Source: Prado023 sp963774745
GTDB lineage: Bacteria; Actinomycetota; Actinomycetes; S36-B12; CAIYMF01
Assembly (NCBI GenBank): GCA_963774745.1
Contig: CAVZGE010000003.1
Span: 186,001-250,000, forward strand
Direction: 5' to 3'
DNA length: 64,000 bases
Shown one piece after another: positions 41,601-49,173 of this stretch (position 1 is the stretch's first letter; each line of letters begins with the position of its first letter). The notes below the pieces were generated by a model that had not been told where the DNA came from, ran no database searches, and was given only the letters and a program-made list of their open reading frames with translations. The translations under genes were made by a program, and so were the position numbers.

Positions 41601-43169
41601 AGCCCGCCCCCGCACCACGACATCTACTCGATCGAGGACCTCGCCCAGCTCATCCACGACCTGAAGAACGCCAACGACGCCGCGCGCATCCATGTGAAGC
41701 TCGTGGCCGAGGTCGGGGTCGGCACCGTGGCCGCGGGTGTGGCCAAGGCGCACGCCGACGTCATCCTCATCTCCGGCCACGACGGCGGCACCGGCGCCTC
41801 GCCGCTCACCTCGCTCAAGCACGCGGGCGGCCCCTGGGAGCTCGGCCTGGCCGAGACCCAGCAGACCCTGCTGCTCAACCGGCTGCGCGACCGGGTCGTG
41901 CTGCAGACCGACGGCCAGCTCAAGACGGGCCGGGACGTGGTCGTCGCGGCCCTGCTCGGGGCCGAGGAGTTCGGGTTCGCCACAGCACCCCTGGTGGTCA
42001 TGGGCTGCGTGATGATGCGCGTGTGCCACCTGGACACCTGCCCGGTGGGTGTGGCCACCCAGAACCCCGAGCTGCGCGCGCGGTTCGCCGGCAAGCCGGA
42101 GTTCGTCGTGAACTTCTTCGAGTTCATCGCCGAGGAGGTGCGCGAGTACCTCGCGCAGCTGGGCTTCCGCTCCCTCGAGGAGGCGATCGGGCACGTCGAG
42201 ATGCTCGACACCCGGGCGGCGGTCACGCACTGGAAGGCATCCGGCCTGGACCTCGCGCCGATCCTCGAGTCCCCGGTCGTGGAGCCGGGGGCCTCGCTGC
42301 ACCAGTCGGTCACCCAGGACCACGGCCTGGACAAGGCCCTGGACAAGCAGCTGATCGCGCTGTGCGCCCCAGCACTGGAGTCCGGCGAGCCGAGCCGGGC
42401 CCAGCTGACCATCCGCAACGTCAACCGCACCGTGGGCACCATGCTCGGTGCTGAGGTCACCCGTCGCCACGGCGGGGCCGGGCTCCCCGACGGCACGATC
42501 GACCTGACGTTCACCGGGTCGGCCGGCCAGTCCTTCGGGGCATTCCTGCCCGCCGGCATCACGCTGCGCCTGGAGGGCGATGCCAACGACTACGTCGGCA
42601 AGGGCCTGTCCGGCGGTCGCGTCATCGTGCGGCCCGACCGCGCGGCGCCGTTCGTCGCCGAGGACCAGATCATCGCCGGCAACGTCATCGGCTACGGGGC
42701 GACCTCCGGCGAGGTGTTCCTCCGGGGCCGGGTCGGCGAGCGGTTCGCGGTCCGCAACTCCGGGGCCACGCTGGTCGTCGAGGGCGTTGGTGACCACGGC
42801 TGCGAGTACATGACCGGTGGGCGGGTGGTCGTGCTCGGGAGCACCGGGCGCAACTTCGCAGCCGGCATGTCCGGCGGCATCGCCTACGTGCTCGACCTGG
42901 CCCCGCAGCGGGTCAACCTCGACATGGTCGCCCTCGAGCCGCTGGGTCCCGACGACCAGGACTGGCTGACCGGGATCCTGCGCCGGCACGTCGAGGAGAC
43001 CGGCTCGGCCGTCGCCGGGGTGCTGCTGGAGCAGGGCACGGCAGGGCTCGGGCGCTTCAGCAAGATCATGCCCACCGACTACCGCAGGATCCTGGACATC
43101 CAGGACAAGGCCCGGGCCGAGGGCCGGGACCCGATCGAGGCCGTGATGGAGGAGATGAGCCGTGGCTGA
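38631..43169 (+). CDS. gltB: Glutamate synthase large subunit
   Basis: Makes two glutamates from glutamine and 2-oxoglutarate; the core of ammonium assimilation. The 1512 residues carry, in order, an N-terminal glutaminase domain whose nucleophile C23 (RDACGVAF) is freed by removal of a 22-residue propeptide, a central domain, the FMN barrel (YGSISQEAHETLA, HDGGTGASPLTS), and the 3Fe-4S cluster motif in which the three cysteines are spaced C-x5-C-x4-C (CVMMRVCHLDTC). The C-terminal GXGXG beta-helix follows. GAGGAG precedes the ATG. It overlaps gltD by 8 nt. Confidence 0.98.
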   Translation: MTLFSAVPAATGLYDPAFERDACGVAFVATMTGVPSNDIVVKALTALRNLDHRGASGAEPDSGDGAGILFQVPDGFLRAVVDFELPAAGAYAVGLAFLPDDVAAERHAMAAIDRIAEEEDLVVLGWREVPVAADLVGATARGTMPRFRQLFVAARHRVPDQMALERMAFCLRKRAEREAEVYFASLSSRTLVYKGMLTTGQLEPFFPDLSDPRIASTLALVHSRFSTNTFPSWSLAHPYRLIAHNGEINTVRGNRNWMQAREAQLNSEMIPGDIRRILPICTEGASDSATFDEVVELLHMAGRSLPHSILMMIPEAWENHDEMDPARRAFYQFHANLMEPWDGPANVSFTDGSVIGAVLDRNGLRPGRFWVTDDGLVVLGSEAGVLEIDPATVVRKGRLQPGRMFLVDTVAGRIIEDDEIKSELAAQAPYADWLRAGIVHLEELPEREHVVHTSKSVARRQQTFGYTEEELRILLTPMARNGLEALGSMGSDTPIAVLSERPRLLFDYFIQLFAQVTNPPLDAIREEIVTSLGSHIGPEGNLLEADPGHCRQVLLPFPVIDNDELAKLGQINADGDAPGFSGVRVTGLYRVADGGPGLRKRLGEICAEVDRHIAGGKRFIVLSDRDSDPDRAPIPSLLLCSAVHHHLVRRKTRTQVSLLVEAGDVREVHHVALLIGYGAAAVNPYLAMESVEDMARRGVISGITPEKAVRNLVKALGKGVLKVMSKMGVSTVASYRGAQIFEAIGLSHALVDQYFTGTTSRLGGVGLTTIAEEVARRHANAYPANGIAPSHRTLPVGGEYQWRREGEPHLFDPETVFRLQHSTRSGRMDVFRAYTARVDDQSEQLMTLRGLFRFAEGARPPVPLEEVEPVSAIVKRFSTGAMSYGSISQEAHETLAVAMNRLGAKSNTGEGGEDPERYVPLANGDSKRSAIKQVASGRFGVTSEYLVNADDIQIKMAQGAKPGEGGQLPPHKVYPWVARTRHSTPGVGLISPPPHHDIYSIEDLAQLIHDLKNANDAARIHVKLVAEVGVGTVAAGVAKAHADVILISGHDGGTGASPLTSLKHAGGPWELGLAETQQTLLLNRLRDRVVLQTDGQLKTGRDVVVAALLGAEEFGFATAPLVVMGCVMMRVCHLDTCPVGVATQNPELRARFAGKPEFVVNFFEFIAEEVREYLAQLGFRSLEEAIGHVEMLDTRAAVTHWKASGLDLAPILESPVVEPGASLHQSVTQDHGLDKALDKQLIALCAPALESGEPSRAQLTIRNVNRTVGTMLGAEVTRRHGGAGLPDGTIDLTFTGSAGQSFGAFLPAGITLRLEGDANDYVGKGLSGGRVIVRPDRAAPFVAEDQIIAGNVIGYGATSGEVFLRGRVGERFAVRNSGATLVVEGVGDHGCEYMTGGRVVVLGSTGRNFAAGMSGGIAYVLDLAPQRVNLDMVALEPLGPDDQDWLTGILRRHVEETGSAVAGVLLEQGTAGLGRFSKIMPTDYRRILDIQDKARAEGRDPIEAVMEEMSRG

Positions 43170-44616
43170 CCCCAAGGGCTTCCTGACCACCCCGCGCGAG
43201 CTGCCCGCCCGGCGGCCCGTGGACGTCCGGATCCGCGACTGGAAGGAGGTCTACGAGCCCTTCGGCGCGGACCACCTGGAGAAGCAGGCCGGTCGCTGCA
43301 TGGACTGCGGCATCCCCTTCTGCCACCAGGGCTGCCCGCTGGGCAACCTGATCCCGGAGTGGAACGACCTGGTGTGGCGCGACGACTGGCGCGAGGCCGC
43401 GGAGCGGCTGCACGCCACCAACAACTTCCCGGAGTTCACCGGCCGGCTGTGTCCCGCGCCGTGCGAGGCGGCCTGCGTCCTGGGGATCAACGCCGACCCG
43501 GTGACGATCAAGCAGGTCGAGGTGTCGATCATCGACCGTGCCTGGGACTCGGGCTGGGTGGTTCCGGCCGCCCCCGAGCGGCTGTCGGGCAAGCGCGTCG
43601 CGGTCATCGGGTCCGGTCCCGCCGGCCTGGCCGCGGCCCAGCAGCTCGCGCGGGCCGGTCACACGGTCTCGGTGTACGAGCGGGCGGCCCGGATGGGCGG
43701 GCTGCTGCGCTACGGCATCCCCGAGTTCAAGATGGAGAAGCGCCACCTCGACCGTCGCCTGGCGCAGATGGAGGCCGAGGGCGTCACGTTCCGCCCCGGT
43801 GTGGAGGTCGGGGTGGACCTCACGATCGCCGAGCTGCGCCGCCGCCACGACGTGATCCTGCTGACGATCGGCGCCACGACTGCGCGCGGGCTGCCAGTGC
43901 CCGGTGCTGACCTCCCCGGGGTCCACCAGGCCATGGAGTACCTGCCGCTGGCCAACCGGGTGATCGAGGGCACGCTGGCCGAGACGCCCATCCATGCCGG
44001 TGGCAAGCACGTGGTCATCATCGGCGGCGGCGACACCGGGGCTGACTGCCTGGGCACCGCGCACCGACAGGGTGCGGCCAGCGTGACCCAGCTCGAGATC
44101 CTGCCGACCCCGCCGTCGACACGTCCGGACGCCGCACCGTGGCCGACCTACCCGATGGTCTACCGGGTCACCTCCGCGCACGAGGAGGGTGGGGAGCGGG
44201 TCTACTCGGTGAGCACCAAGGAGTTCCGCGCCGATGCTGCCGGGAACCTGCGCGCGCTGCTGCTCGTCGACGTCGAGATGGTCGACGGGCGCTTCGTCGA
44301 GATCGAGGGCTCGCAGCGGGAGCTTCCCGCCGATCTCGTGTTCCTGGCCATGGGCTTCACCGGGCCGGAGCGGGGCCCGCTGGTGGAGCAGCTGGGCGTC
44401 GCCCTCGACGAACGCGGCAACATCCGCCGGGACCAGAGCTACGCGTCGAACGTCCCCGGGGTGTTCGTGGCCGGTGACGCGGGGCGCGGGCAGTCGCTGA
44501 TCGTCTGGGCGATCGCCGAGGGCCGCGCGGCAGCGGCCGCGGTGGACGCGCACCTGATGGGATCGACCACCCTGCCGGCACCGATCCCGCCGACAGCTCG
44601 TCCGCTGGTCGTCTGA
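43162..44616 (+). CDS. gltD: Glutamate synthase small subunit
   Basis: Passes electrons from NADPH through FAD and 4Fe-4S clusters to GltB. The 484 residues include the N-terminal cysteine clusters (RCMDCGIPFCHQGCPLGN and CPAPCEAAC), the FAD-binding VIGSGPAGLAAA, the NADPH-binding VIIGGGDTGADC and a final VFVAGDAGRGQSL. GTG start overlaps gltB by 8 nt, so the subunits are made together. Confidence 0.97.
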   Translation: MADPKGFLTTPRELPARRPVDVRIRDWKEVYEPFGADHLEKQAGRCMDCGIPFCHQGCPLGNLIPEWNDLVWRDDWREAAERLHATNNFPEFTGRLCPAPCEAACVLGINADPVTIKQVEVSIIDRAWDSGWVVPAAPERLSGKRVAVIGSGPAGLAAAQQLARAGHTVSVYERAARMGGLLRYGIPEFKMEKRHLDRRLAQMEAEGVTFRPGVEVGVDLTIAELRRRHDVILLTIGATTARGLPVPGADLPGVHQAMEYLPLANRVIEGTLAETPIHAGGKHVVIIGGGDTGADCLGTAHRQGAASVTQLEILPTPPSTRPDAAPWPTYPMVYRVTSAHEEGGERVYSVSTKEFRADAAGNLRALLLVDVEMVDGRFVEIEGSQRELPADLVFLAMGFTGPERGPLVEQLGVALDERGNIRRDQSYASNVPGVFVAGDAGRGQSLIVWAIAEGRAAAAAVDAHLMGSTTLPAPIPPTARPLVV

Positions 44617-44642
44617 CCCGGGGCTATGTCGGCTGCCGGGGG

Positions 44643-44648
44643 TAGCCT
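44643..44648 (+). promoter_or_regulatory. -10 box of leaderless AAA ATPase transcript (TAGCCT)
   Basis: TAGCCT ends 7 nt before the GTG at 44656, in the 39-nt gap after gltD. Confidence 0.55.
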
Positions 44649-44655
44649 CAGGGGG

Positions 44656-45882
44656 GTGGACGTCGCCCGACTGCTCGACAGCCTGCGCCGGGCAGTCGCC
44701 CGGGAGCCCGGCGACGACGTCCTGCGCGCCCACCTCGCCGAGATCCTGGTCGGCGCGGGGCTCGGCCAGGAGGCGGTGGGCCACCTCGGCCAGCTGCTGG
44801 CCGACGACCCCGGCAACGTCGAGTACCAGGGCCTCATGCGCGAGGCGATGGGGGGATCGGACGCTGACCACGAGGGTCGCACGGGACGGGCCACCCCGGC
44901 ACCAGCCACGCATCCAGCGACCCTGGGCCCGCGCCGCACGGACCCGACGTTCGACTGGGGAGCTGCCGAGGACGACCTCACCGGTGGGCTGGTCCACGAG
45001 CCGCTCGGGACTGCCCTTCGGCTGGCCGACGTCGGGGGGCTGGCGCAGGTCAAGGAGCACATCGAGGCCGCCTTCCTGACCCCGCTGCGCAACCCGGAGC
45101 TTCGGGCGCGCTACGGAGCCACCCTGCGCGGCGGCCTGCTGCTCTACGGCCCGCCCGGCTGTGGCAAGACCTACCTGGCCCGGGCTGTCGCCGGGGAGCT
45201 CGGGGCGCGGTTCGTCTCGGTCGGGCTCGCGGACGTCCTGAGCCGCTGGATGGGCCAGAGCGAGGGCAACATCGCAGACCTCTTCGCCTATGCCCGGGCC
45301 CAGGCGCCCTGCGTGCTGTTCTTCGACGAGATCGATGCCCTCGGCCGGTCCCGGTCGGGCCTGGGTCGCTCGGCCTCGGCCCTGCGGGGGGTCATCAACC
45401 AGCTGCTCGCCGAGCTCGATGGCGTCGCCAGCCAGAACGAGGGGATCTTCGTGCTGGGGGCCACCAACGCCCCGTGGGACGTCGATGCCGCCCTGCGCCG
45501 TCCCGGCCGCTTCGACCGAGCTGCCTTCGTGCCCCCGCCGGACCCCCCGGCCCGAGCGGACATCCTGCGGATCCACCTGGGCGGGCTGCCGGTCGACCCC
45601 GCCGTCGATCCCGTGCGCCTCGCGGCCCGGACCGAGAGCTTCTCCGGGGCGGACCTGGCCCACGTGTGCCGGACTGCCGCCCAGTCGGCACTGGTCGACG
45701 CCGCGCGGACCGCTGCCCCCGACCGGACGATCACGGTGGCCGACCTCGAGGCCGCGATCGTCGCCACCACCCCCTCGACCGGCCGCTGGTTCGCCTCGGC
45801 GCGCAACGTCGTGCTGTTCGCCGACCAGGCGGGGGAGTACACCCCGCTGGCCGACTACATGAAGGCCCACCGACTCCTGTGA
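44656..45882 (+). CDS. AAA ATPase with N-terminal TPR-like segment
   Basis: A 408-residue cytoplasmic AAA protein. Residues 1-65 look like one or two TPR helices. A 50-residue linker follows, then one AAA module with Walker A GPPGCGKT (about 165-172), Walker B LFFDEIDAL (about 221-229), the second region of homology ATNAPWDVDAALRRPGRFDR with arginine finger, and a C-terminal helical lid. It resembles single-domain CDC48/ClpX-like unfoldases of the proteasome-ATPase side more than FtsH: there is no TM helix and no HExxH. The coupled next gene encodes a TPR membrane protein. Substrate unknown. Confidence 0.85.
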   Translation: MDVARLLDSLRRAVAREPGDDVLRAHLAEILVGAGLGQEAVGHLGQLLADDPGNVEYQGLMREAMGGSDADHEGRTGRATPAPATHPATLGPRRTDPTFDWGAAEDDLTGGLVHEPLGTALRLADVGGLAQVKEHIEAAFLTPLRNPELRARYGATLRGGLLLYGPPGCGKTYLARAVAGELGARFVSVGLADVLSRWMGQSEGNIADLFAYARAQAPCVLFFDEIDALGRSRSGLGRSASALRGVINQLLAELDGVASQNEGIFVLGATNAPWDVDAALRRPGRFDRAAFVPPPDPPARADILRIHLGGLPVDPAVDPVRLAARTESFSGADLAHVCRTAAQSALVDAARTAAPDRTITVADLEAAIVATTPSTGRWFASARNVVLFADQAGEYTPLADYMKAHRLL

Positions 45883-46967
45883 GGACCGATCCCTACGCCC
45901 TGCCCGAGGCACTGGTCGCCGCCCAGCGCTGGGACGCGGCACGGTCAGCCCTCGGTGAGGCCCTGGCCGCCAGCCCCGACGACCCGCGCCTCCTCGGGCT
46001 CCTGGTGCGCACGCTGCGGGCCCAGGGTGCCCGCGCCGAGGCCCTGGGCGCATCCCAACGACTGCTGGCCCGCACCCCGCAGGACCCCTACGCCCTGCGC
46101 CTGGGCACGCTGGTCTGCCTCGACGTCGGGTGGGTCGACGAGGCGATCGGGCTGGCCCGCCGTGCCGTCGAGCGGGATCCCGGGAACTCGGCGAACCACC
46201 TGGCCCTCTCGCGGGCCTGGGCGGACTCCACCCGTCCGGAGGCGGTGGGCAACCAGCTGGCCGCCGCCCGCGAGGCGATCCTGATCGACCCGAACAGCAC
46301 CGACGCCCAGGTCCAGATCGGCGCGGCGCTGGCGGCGGACGGCGATACGGACTCGGCTCGGCTGGCCTACCTCGAAGCCCTGAGGTGCGACCCGGGCAAC
46401 ACCGCCGCCCTGAACAACCTGGCCGTCCTGGAGATGCAGTCGGGTTCGCCGGCGAGGGCCGCCCGGCACCTGGCAGCCGCCCTGGCCGCGAATCCGCAGG
46501 GGACCTCGGCCCGGCACAACCTCGATGCCCTGGCCCTCGTGATCGCCCGCCGGACCGGGAGCTGGATGCTGGTCGCCCCGGTCCCGGCCCTCGTGGCCGC
46601 GGCAGCCGGCTTCGACGTCCTCGCCCGGGCCCTGGCGGTGCTGGTGCTGGTCGGCCTGCCCGCCGTCGGGCTGCGGTGGTGGCGCGCGCTGACGCCGGGG
46701 CAGCGCCGGGCGCTGCGCGGCCTGCCCCGCCGGATCCGGGCGTGGACCTGGACCTGGCCGGTCGCGGCGGCGGTCGTGGGTGGCTGGGCGCTGGTGCGCG
46801 CCGGGCTGACGCCGGCGTCGGTCACGACCACGCAGGTCGTGGGCTACACGGCCGTCATGGGTTACCTGCTGCTCCTGCGCGCGCTGGTCAGCACCCCGAC
46901 GCGCACCATGCGGGCGCGGGCAGCGCGGCGATCCGCCGACGTGGGACGGCTGCTCGGGGGTGGGTGA
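45879..46967 (+). CDS. TPR protein with C-terminal membrane domain
   Basis: A 362-residue protein. About residues 1-220 form six TPR repeats (helix pairs ending DPGNSA, DPNSTD, DPGNTA). Residues 225-345 carry about four hydrophobic segments separated by an Arg-rich loop (QRRALRGLPRRIRAW). GTG overlaps the AAA ATPase stop by 4 nt, so the two are coupled and may work as a membrane-recruited ATPase. Function is unknown. The C-terminus is basic. Confidence 0.8.
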   Translation: MRTDPYALPEALVAAQRWDAARSALGEALAASPDDPRLLGLLVRTLRAQGARAEALGASQRLLARTPQDPYALRLGTLVCLDVGWVDEAIGLARRAVERDPGNSANHLALSRAWADSTRPEAVGNQLAAAREAILIDPNSTDAQVQIGAALAADGDTDSARLAYLEALRCDPGNTAALNNLAVLEMQSGSPARAARHLAAALAANPQGTSARHNLDALALVIARRTGSWMLVAPVPALVAAAAGFDVLARALAVLVLVGLPAVGLRWWRALTPGQRRALRGLPRRIRAWTWTWPVAAAVVGGWALVRAGLTPASVTTTQVVGYTAVMGYLLLLRALVSTPTRTMRARAARRSADVGRLLGGG

Positions 46968-47002
46968 GCGCACGAGCCCGCTGCGAGCGGATGCCGGCAA
47001 TC

Positions 47003-47024
47003 CTTCATCACCGGTTCATCGCCG
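47003..47024 (+). promoter_or_regulatory. Tandem 11-nt direct repeat, PHO-box-like
   Basis: Two adjoining 11-mers, CTTCATCACCG and GTTCATCGCCG, lie about 40-60 nt before the predicted start of pyk transcription. Tandem 11-nt units opening GTTCAT/C are the form of the Streptomyces PhoP box. The binding protein is unproven. Confidence 0.4.
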
Positions 47025-47062
47025 GGGGTCCCGTTCGACGCGCAGTGCGGGCGCGTGCTGGT

Positions 47063-47068
47063 TACTGT
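47063..47068 (+). promoter_or_regulatory. -10 box of leaderless pyk transcript (TACTGT)
   Basis: TACTGT ends 7 nt before the pyk ATG at 47076. No Shine-Dalgarno sequence is present. Confidence 0.55.
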
Positions 47069-47075
47069 TCGTGCC

Positions 47076-48509
47076 ATGCGTCGAGCGAAGATCGTGTGCA
47101 CCCTGGGTCCGGCAACGTCCTCGTACGAGCAGATCAAGGAGCTGATCGAGGCGGGGATGAACGTGGCCCGCCTGAACATGTCCCACGGCGAGCACGCCAT
47201 CCACGCGGAGTCCTACGCCAACGTCCGGCGAGCGGCCAAGGAGCTCGACCGCGGGGTGGGCATCGTCGCTGACCTGCAGGGTCCCAAGATCCGACTCGGT
47301 CGGTTCGCCGACGGGCCGGTGCTCCTGGTGGACGGTGCCGAGTTCACGATCACCACCGAGGACATCCTCGGCGACGTGACGCAGTGCGGCACCACGCACA
47401 AGGGCCTGCCCGAGGACTGCAGCCCCGGGGACACCGTGCTCGTCGATGACGGCAAGGTCAAGCTCGAGGTGATCGAGGTGGATGGGCCGCGCGTGCGCAC
47501 CCGCGTCCTGGAGGGTGGGCCGGTCAGCAACAACAAGGGCATCAACCTCCCCGGGGTCGCCGTGAGCGTGCCCGCGCTGTCGGCCAAGGACAAGGACGAC
47601 CTGCGCTGGGCGCTGCGCATCGGTGCCGACATGGTGTTCCTGTCGTTCGTGCGCAGCGCGGCCGACGTCGAGGACGTGCACGCCATCATGGACGAGGTCG
47701 GCCGGCGGATCCCGGTCCTGGCGAAGGTGGAGAAGCCCCAGGCCGTGGAGAACCTCTCGGGGATCGTCGAGGCCTTCGACGGGGTGATGGTCGCCCGCGG
47801 CGACCTCGGCGTCGAGCTGCCGCTGGAGGAGGTGCCGATCGTCCAGAAGCGCGCGGTGCAGATGTGCCGTGAGGCCGGCAAGCCGGTCATCGTGGCCACC
47901 CAGATGCTCGAGTCGATGATGGAGAACTCCCGGCCGAGCCGCGCTGAGGCCTCCGATGTGGCCAACGCCGTCCTTGACGGCGCGGACGCCGTCATGCTCT
48001 CCGGTGAGACCAGTGTCGGCAAGCACCCGAACCTGGTCGTGCGGACCATGGCCAGGATCGTGGACTACACCGAGGAGAACGGGCTGGAGCGACTGCCCAA
48101 GCTGCCCAAGCGCAAGGACATCAGCGTGGCGGAGGCGATCACCAAGGAGGCAGTGGATGTCGCCAAGACGATCGGGGCCAGCTACCTGATCGCCTTCACC
48201 GAGACCGGGCAGTCGGCGCGGACCATGGCGGCATCGCGGCCCCGGATCCCCATGATGGCCTTCACCCCGAACGCGGCCGTCCGCCAGCAGCTGTCGGTCG
48301 TCTGGGGGATGCACACCTCCCTCGTTCCCCCGGCCTCCCACACCGACCAGATGGTCGAGCAGATCGATGCTGAGCTCCTCGCCGGGGCCCGGGCGAAGGT
48401 CGGCGAGCGCTGCGTGCTGATCGCCGGCGTCCCGCCGGGCATCGCGGGCTCCACCAACAGCATGCGCGTGCACGTGATCGGCACCGGGTCCGTGGAGCGC
48501 CGGCTCTGA
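47076..48509 (+). CDS. pyk: Pyruvate kinase
   Basis: Last step of glycolysis, PEP to pyruvate with ATP. The 477 residues start MRRAKIVCTLGPA and contain LNMSHGEH, the active-site stretch VMVARGDLGVELPLEEV, ATQMLESMM, and the C-terminal domain. The Lys in KVEKPQAV belongs to the catalytic centre. ATG at 47076 is set by the conserved start and by the TACTGT box; the frame is open further upstream. Confidence 0.97.
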   Translation: MRRAKIVCTLGPATSSYEQIKELIEAGMNVARLNMSHGEHAIHAESYANVRRAAKELDRGVGIVADLQGPKIRLGRFADGPVLLVDGAEFTITTEDILGDVTQCGTTHKGLPEDCSPGDTVLVDDGKVKLEVIEVDGPRVRTRVLEGGPVSNNKGINLPGVAVSVPALSAKDKDDLRWALRIGADMVFLSFVRSAADVEDVHAIMDEVGRRIPVLAKVEKPQAVENLSGIVEAFDGVMVARGDLGVELPLEEVPIVQKRAVQMCREAGKPVIVATQMLESMMENSRPSRAEASDVANAVLDGADAVMLSGETSVGKHPNLVVRTMARIVDYTEENGLERLPKLPKRKDISVAEAITKEAVDVAKTIGASYLIAFTETGQSARTMAASRPRIPMMAFTPNAAVRQQLSVVWGMHTSLVPPASHTDQMVEQIDAELLAGARAKVGERCVLIAGVPPGIAGSTNSMRVHVIGTGSVERRL

Positions 48510-48520
48510 GGCTCCCCGGG

Positions 48521-48550
48521 TTGCATCCCTACCGTCACTCTCCGTAACCT
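48521..48550 (+). promoter_or_regulatory. Promoter of bldD (TTGCAT, 18 nt, TAACCT)
   Basis: A -35 TTGCAT (48521-48526) and a -10 TAACCT (48545-48550) with 18 nt between: the best two-element promoter in the window. The leader would be about 17 nt with the GAGGAG site. Confidence 0.55.
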
Positions 48551-48573
48551 GTCGATAGACGTGAGGAGTGGCG

Positions 48574-49062
48574 ATGTCGAACGAGTACGCGAAGGCACTG
48601 GGCGCGAAGCTGCGCGCGGTGCGCAACCAGCAGGGCCTGTCCCTGCAGGGCGTCGAGGCCAAGTCCCACGGTGCGTGGAAGGCCGTCGTCGTGGGGTCCT
48701 ACGAGCGCGGCGACCGGGCTGTCACGGTGCAGCGACTGGCTGAGCTGGCCGAGTTCTACGGGGTCCCGTTGGCCGAGCTCCTGCCCGAGCCCGCATCATC
48801 GGCCATCAGCGAGCCCCCGCCGCGGCTCGTGATCGACCTGGAGCGACTGGGTCAGGTCCCCGCGGACAAGGCGGGACCCCTGGCCCGCTACGTCGCGGCG
48901 ATCCAGGCCCAGCGGGGGGACTACAACGGCCGCATCCTGTCGATCCGCCAGGACGACCTGCGCACGCTGGCCGTCATCTACGACGAGGCTCCCGGCGCCC
49001 TGGCCGAGCAGCTCGTGGCGTGGGGCGTGCTCAACGCGGACGCCCGGCGCATCGTCGACTGA
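48574..49062 (+). CDS. bldD: BldD-type c-di-GMP-responsive transcription regulator
   Basis: In Streptomyces BldD represses development genes when bound to a c-di-GMP tetramer. Here 162 residues hold an N-terminal Xre-type helix-turn-helix domain (about 6-70), a linker, and a C-terminal domain with the ligand motif RGD-x8-RQDD: R114, D116, R125 and D128, the same residue numbers as in Streptomyces BldD. Its place just before pyrR also matches Streptomyces. ATG at 48574 follows GAGGAG by 5 nt. Whether this organism sporulates or makes c-di-GMP cannot be judged here. Confidence 0.93.
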   Translation: MSNEYAKALGAKLRAVRNQQGLSLQGVEAKSHGAWKAVVVGSYERGDRAVTVQRLAELAEFYGVPLAELLPEPASSAISEPPPRLVIDLERLGQVPADKAGPLARYVAAIQAQRGDYNGRILSIRQDDLRTLAVIYDEAPGALAEQLVAWGVLNADARRIVD

Positions 49063-49100
49063 TCGGCGCGGGTCCCCGCCAGGCGGCCGGCCGTCACGGC

Positions 49101-49106
49101 TAGACT
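49101..49106 (+). promoter_or_regulatory. Candidate -10 box of the pyr operon (TAGACT)
   Basis: TAGACT would start transcription near 49113, so the whole PyrR-binding hairpin lies in the leader. No good -35 is seen. Confidence 0.5.
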
Positions 49107-49131
49107 GGGGCGCGACGTCGATCCCCGACGA

Positions 49132-49168
49132 CCTCCTTTAACGACCGTCCCGTGAGGCGGGGAAGGAG
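49132..49168 (+). promoter_or_regulatory. PyrR-binding RNA hairpin over the pyrR ribosome-binding site
   Basis: The lower stem pairs CTCCTT (49133-49138) with the AAGGAG Shine-Dalgarno (49163-49168). An internal loop (TAACGA and GG) follows. The upper stem pairs CCGTC (49145-49149) with GGCGG (49156-49160) around a CCGTGA hexaloop, fitting the CNGNGA loop of known PyrR sites. PyrR with UMP should hold the hairpin and block translation, as known for mycobacterial PyrR. Confidence 0.85.
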
Positions 49169-49173
49169 TGGGC

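Noticed and set aside
44656..45882. FtsH protease as the identity of the AAA protein
   Set aside because: No transmembrane helix and no HExxH zinc-protease domain.
38562..46053. Long minus-strand open frames opposite gltB, gltD and the AAA ATPase
   Set aside because: They mirror the codon bias of well-identified plus-strand genes and show no motifs.
49168..49170. GTG at 49168 as the pyrR start
   Set aside because: It lies inside the AAGGAG element; GTG at 49174 has correct spacing.
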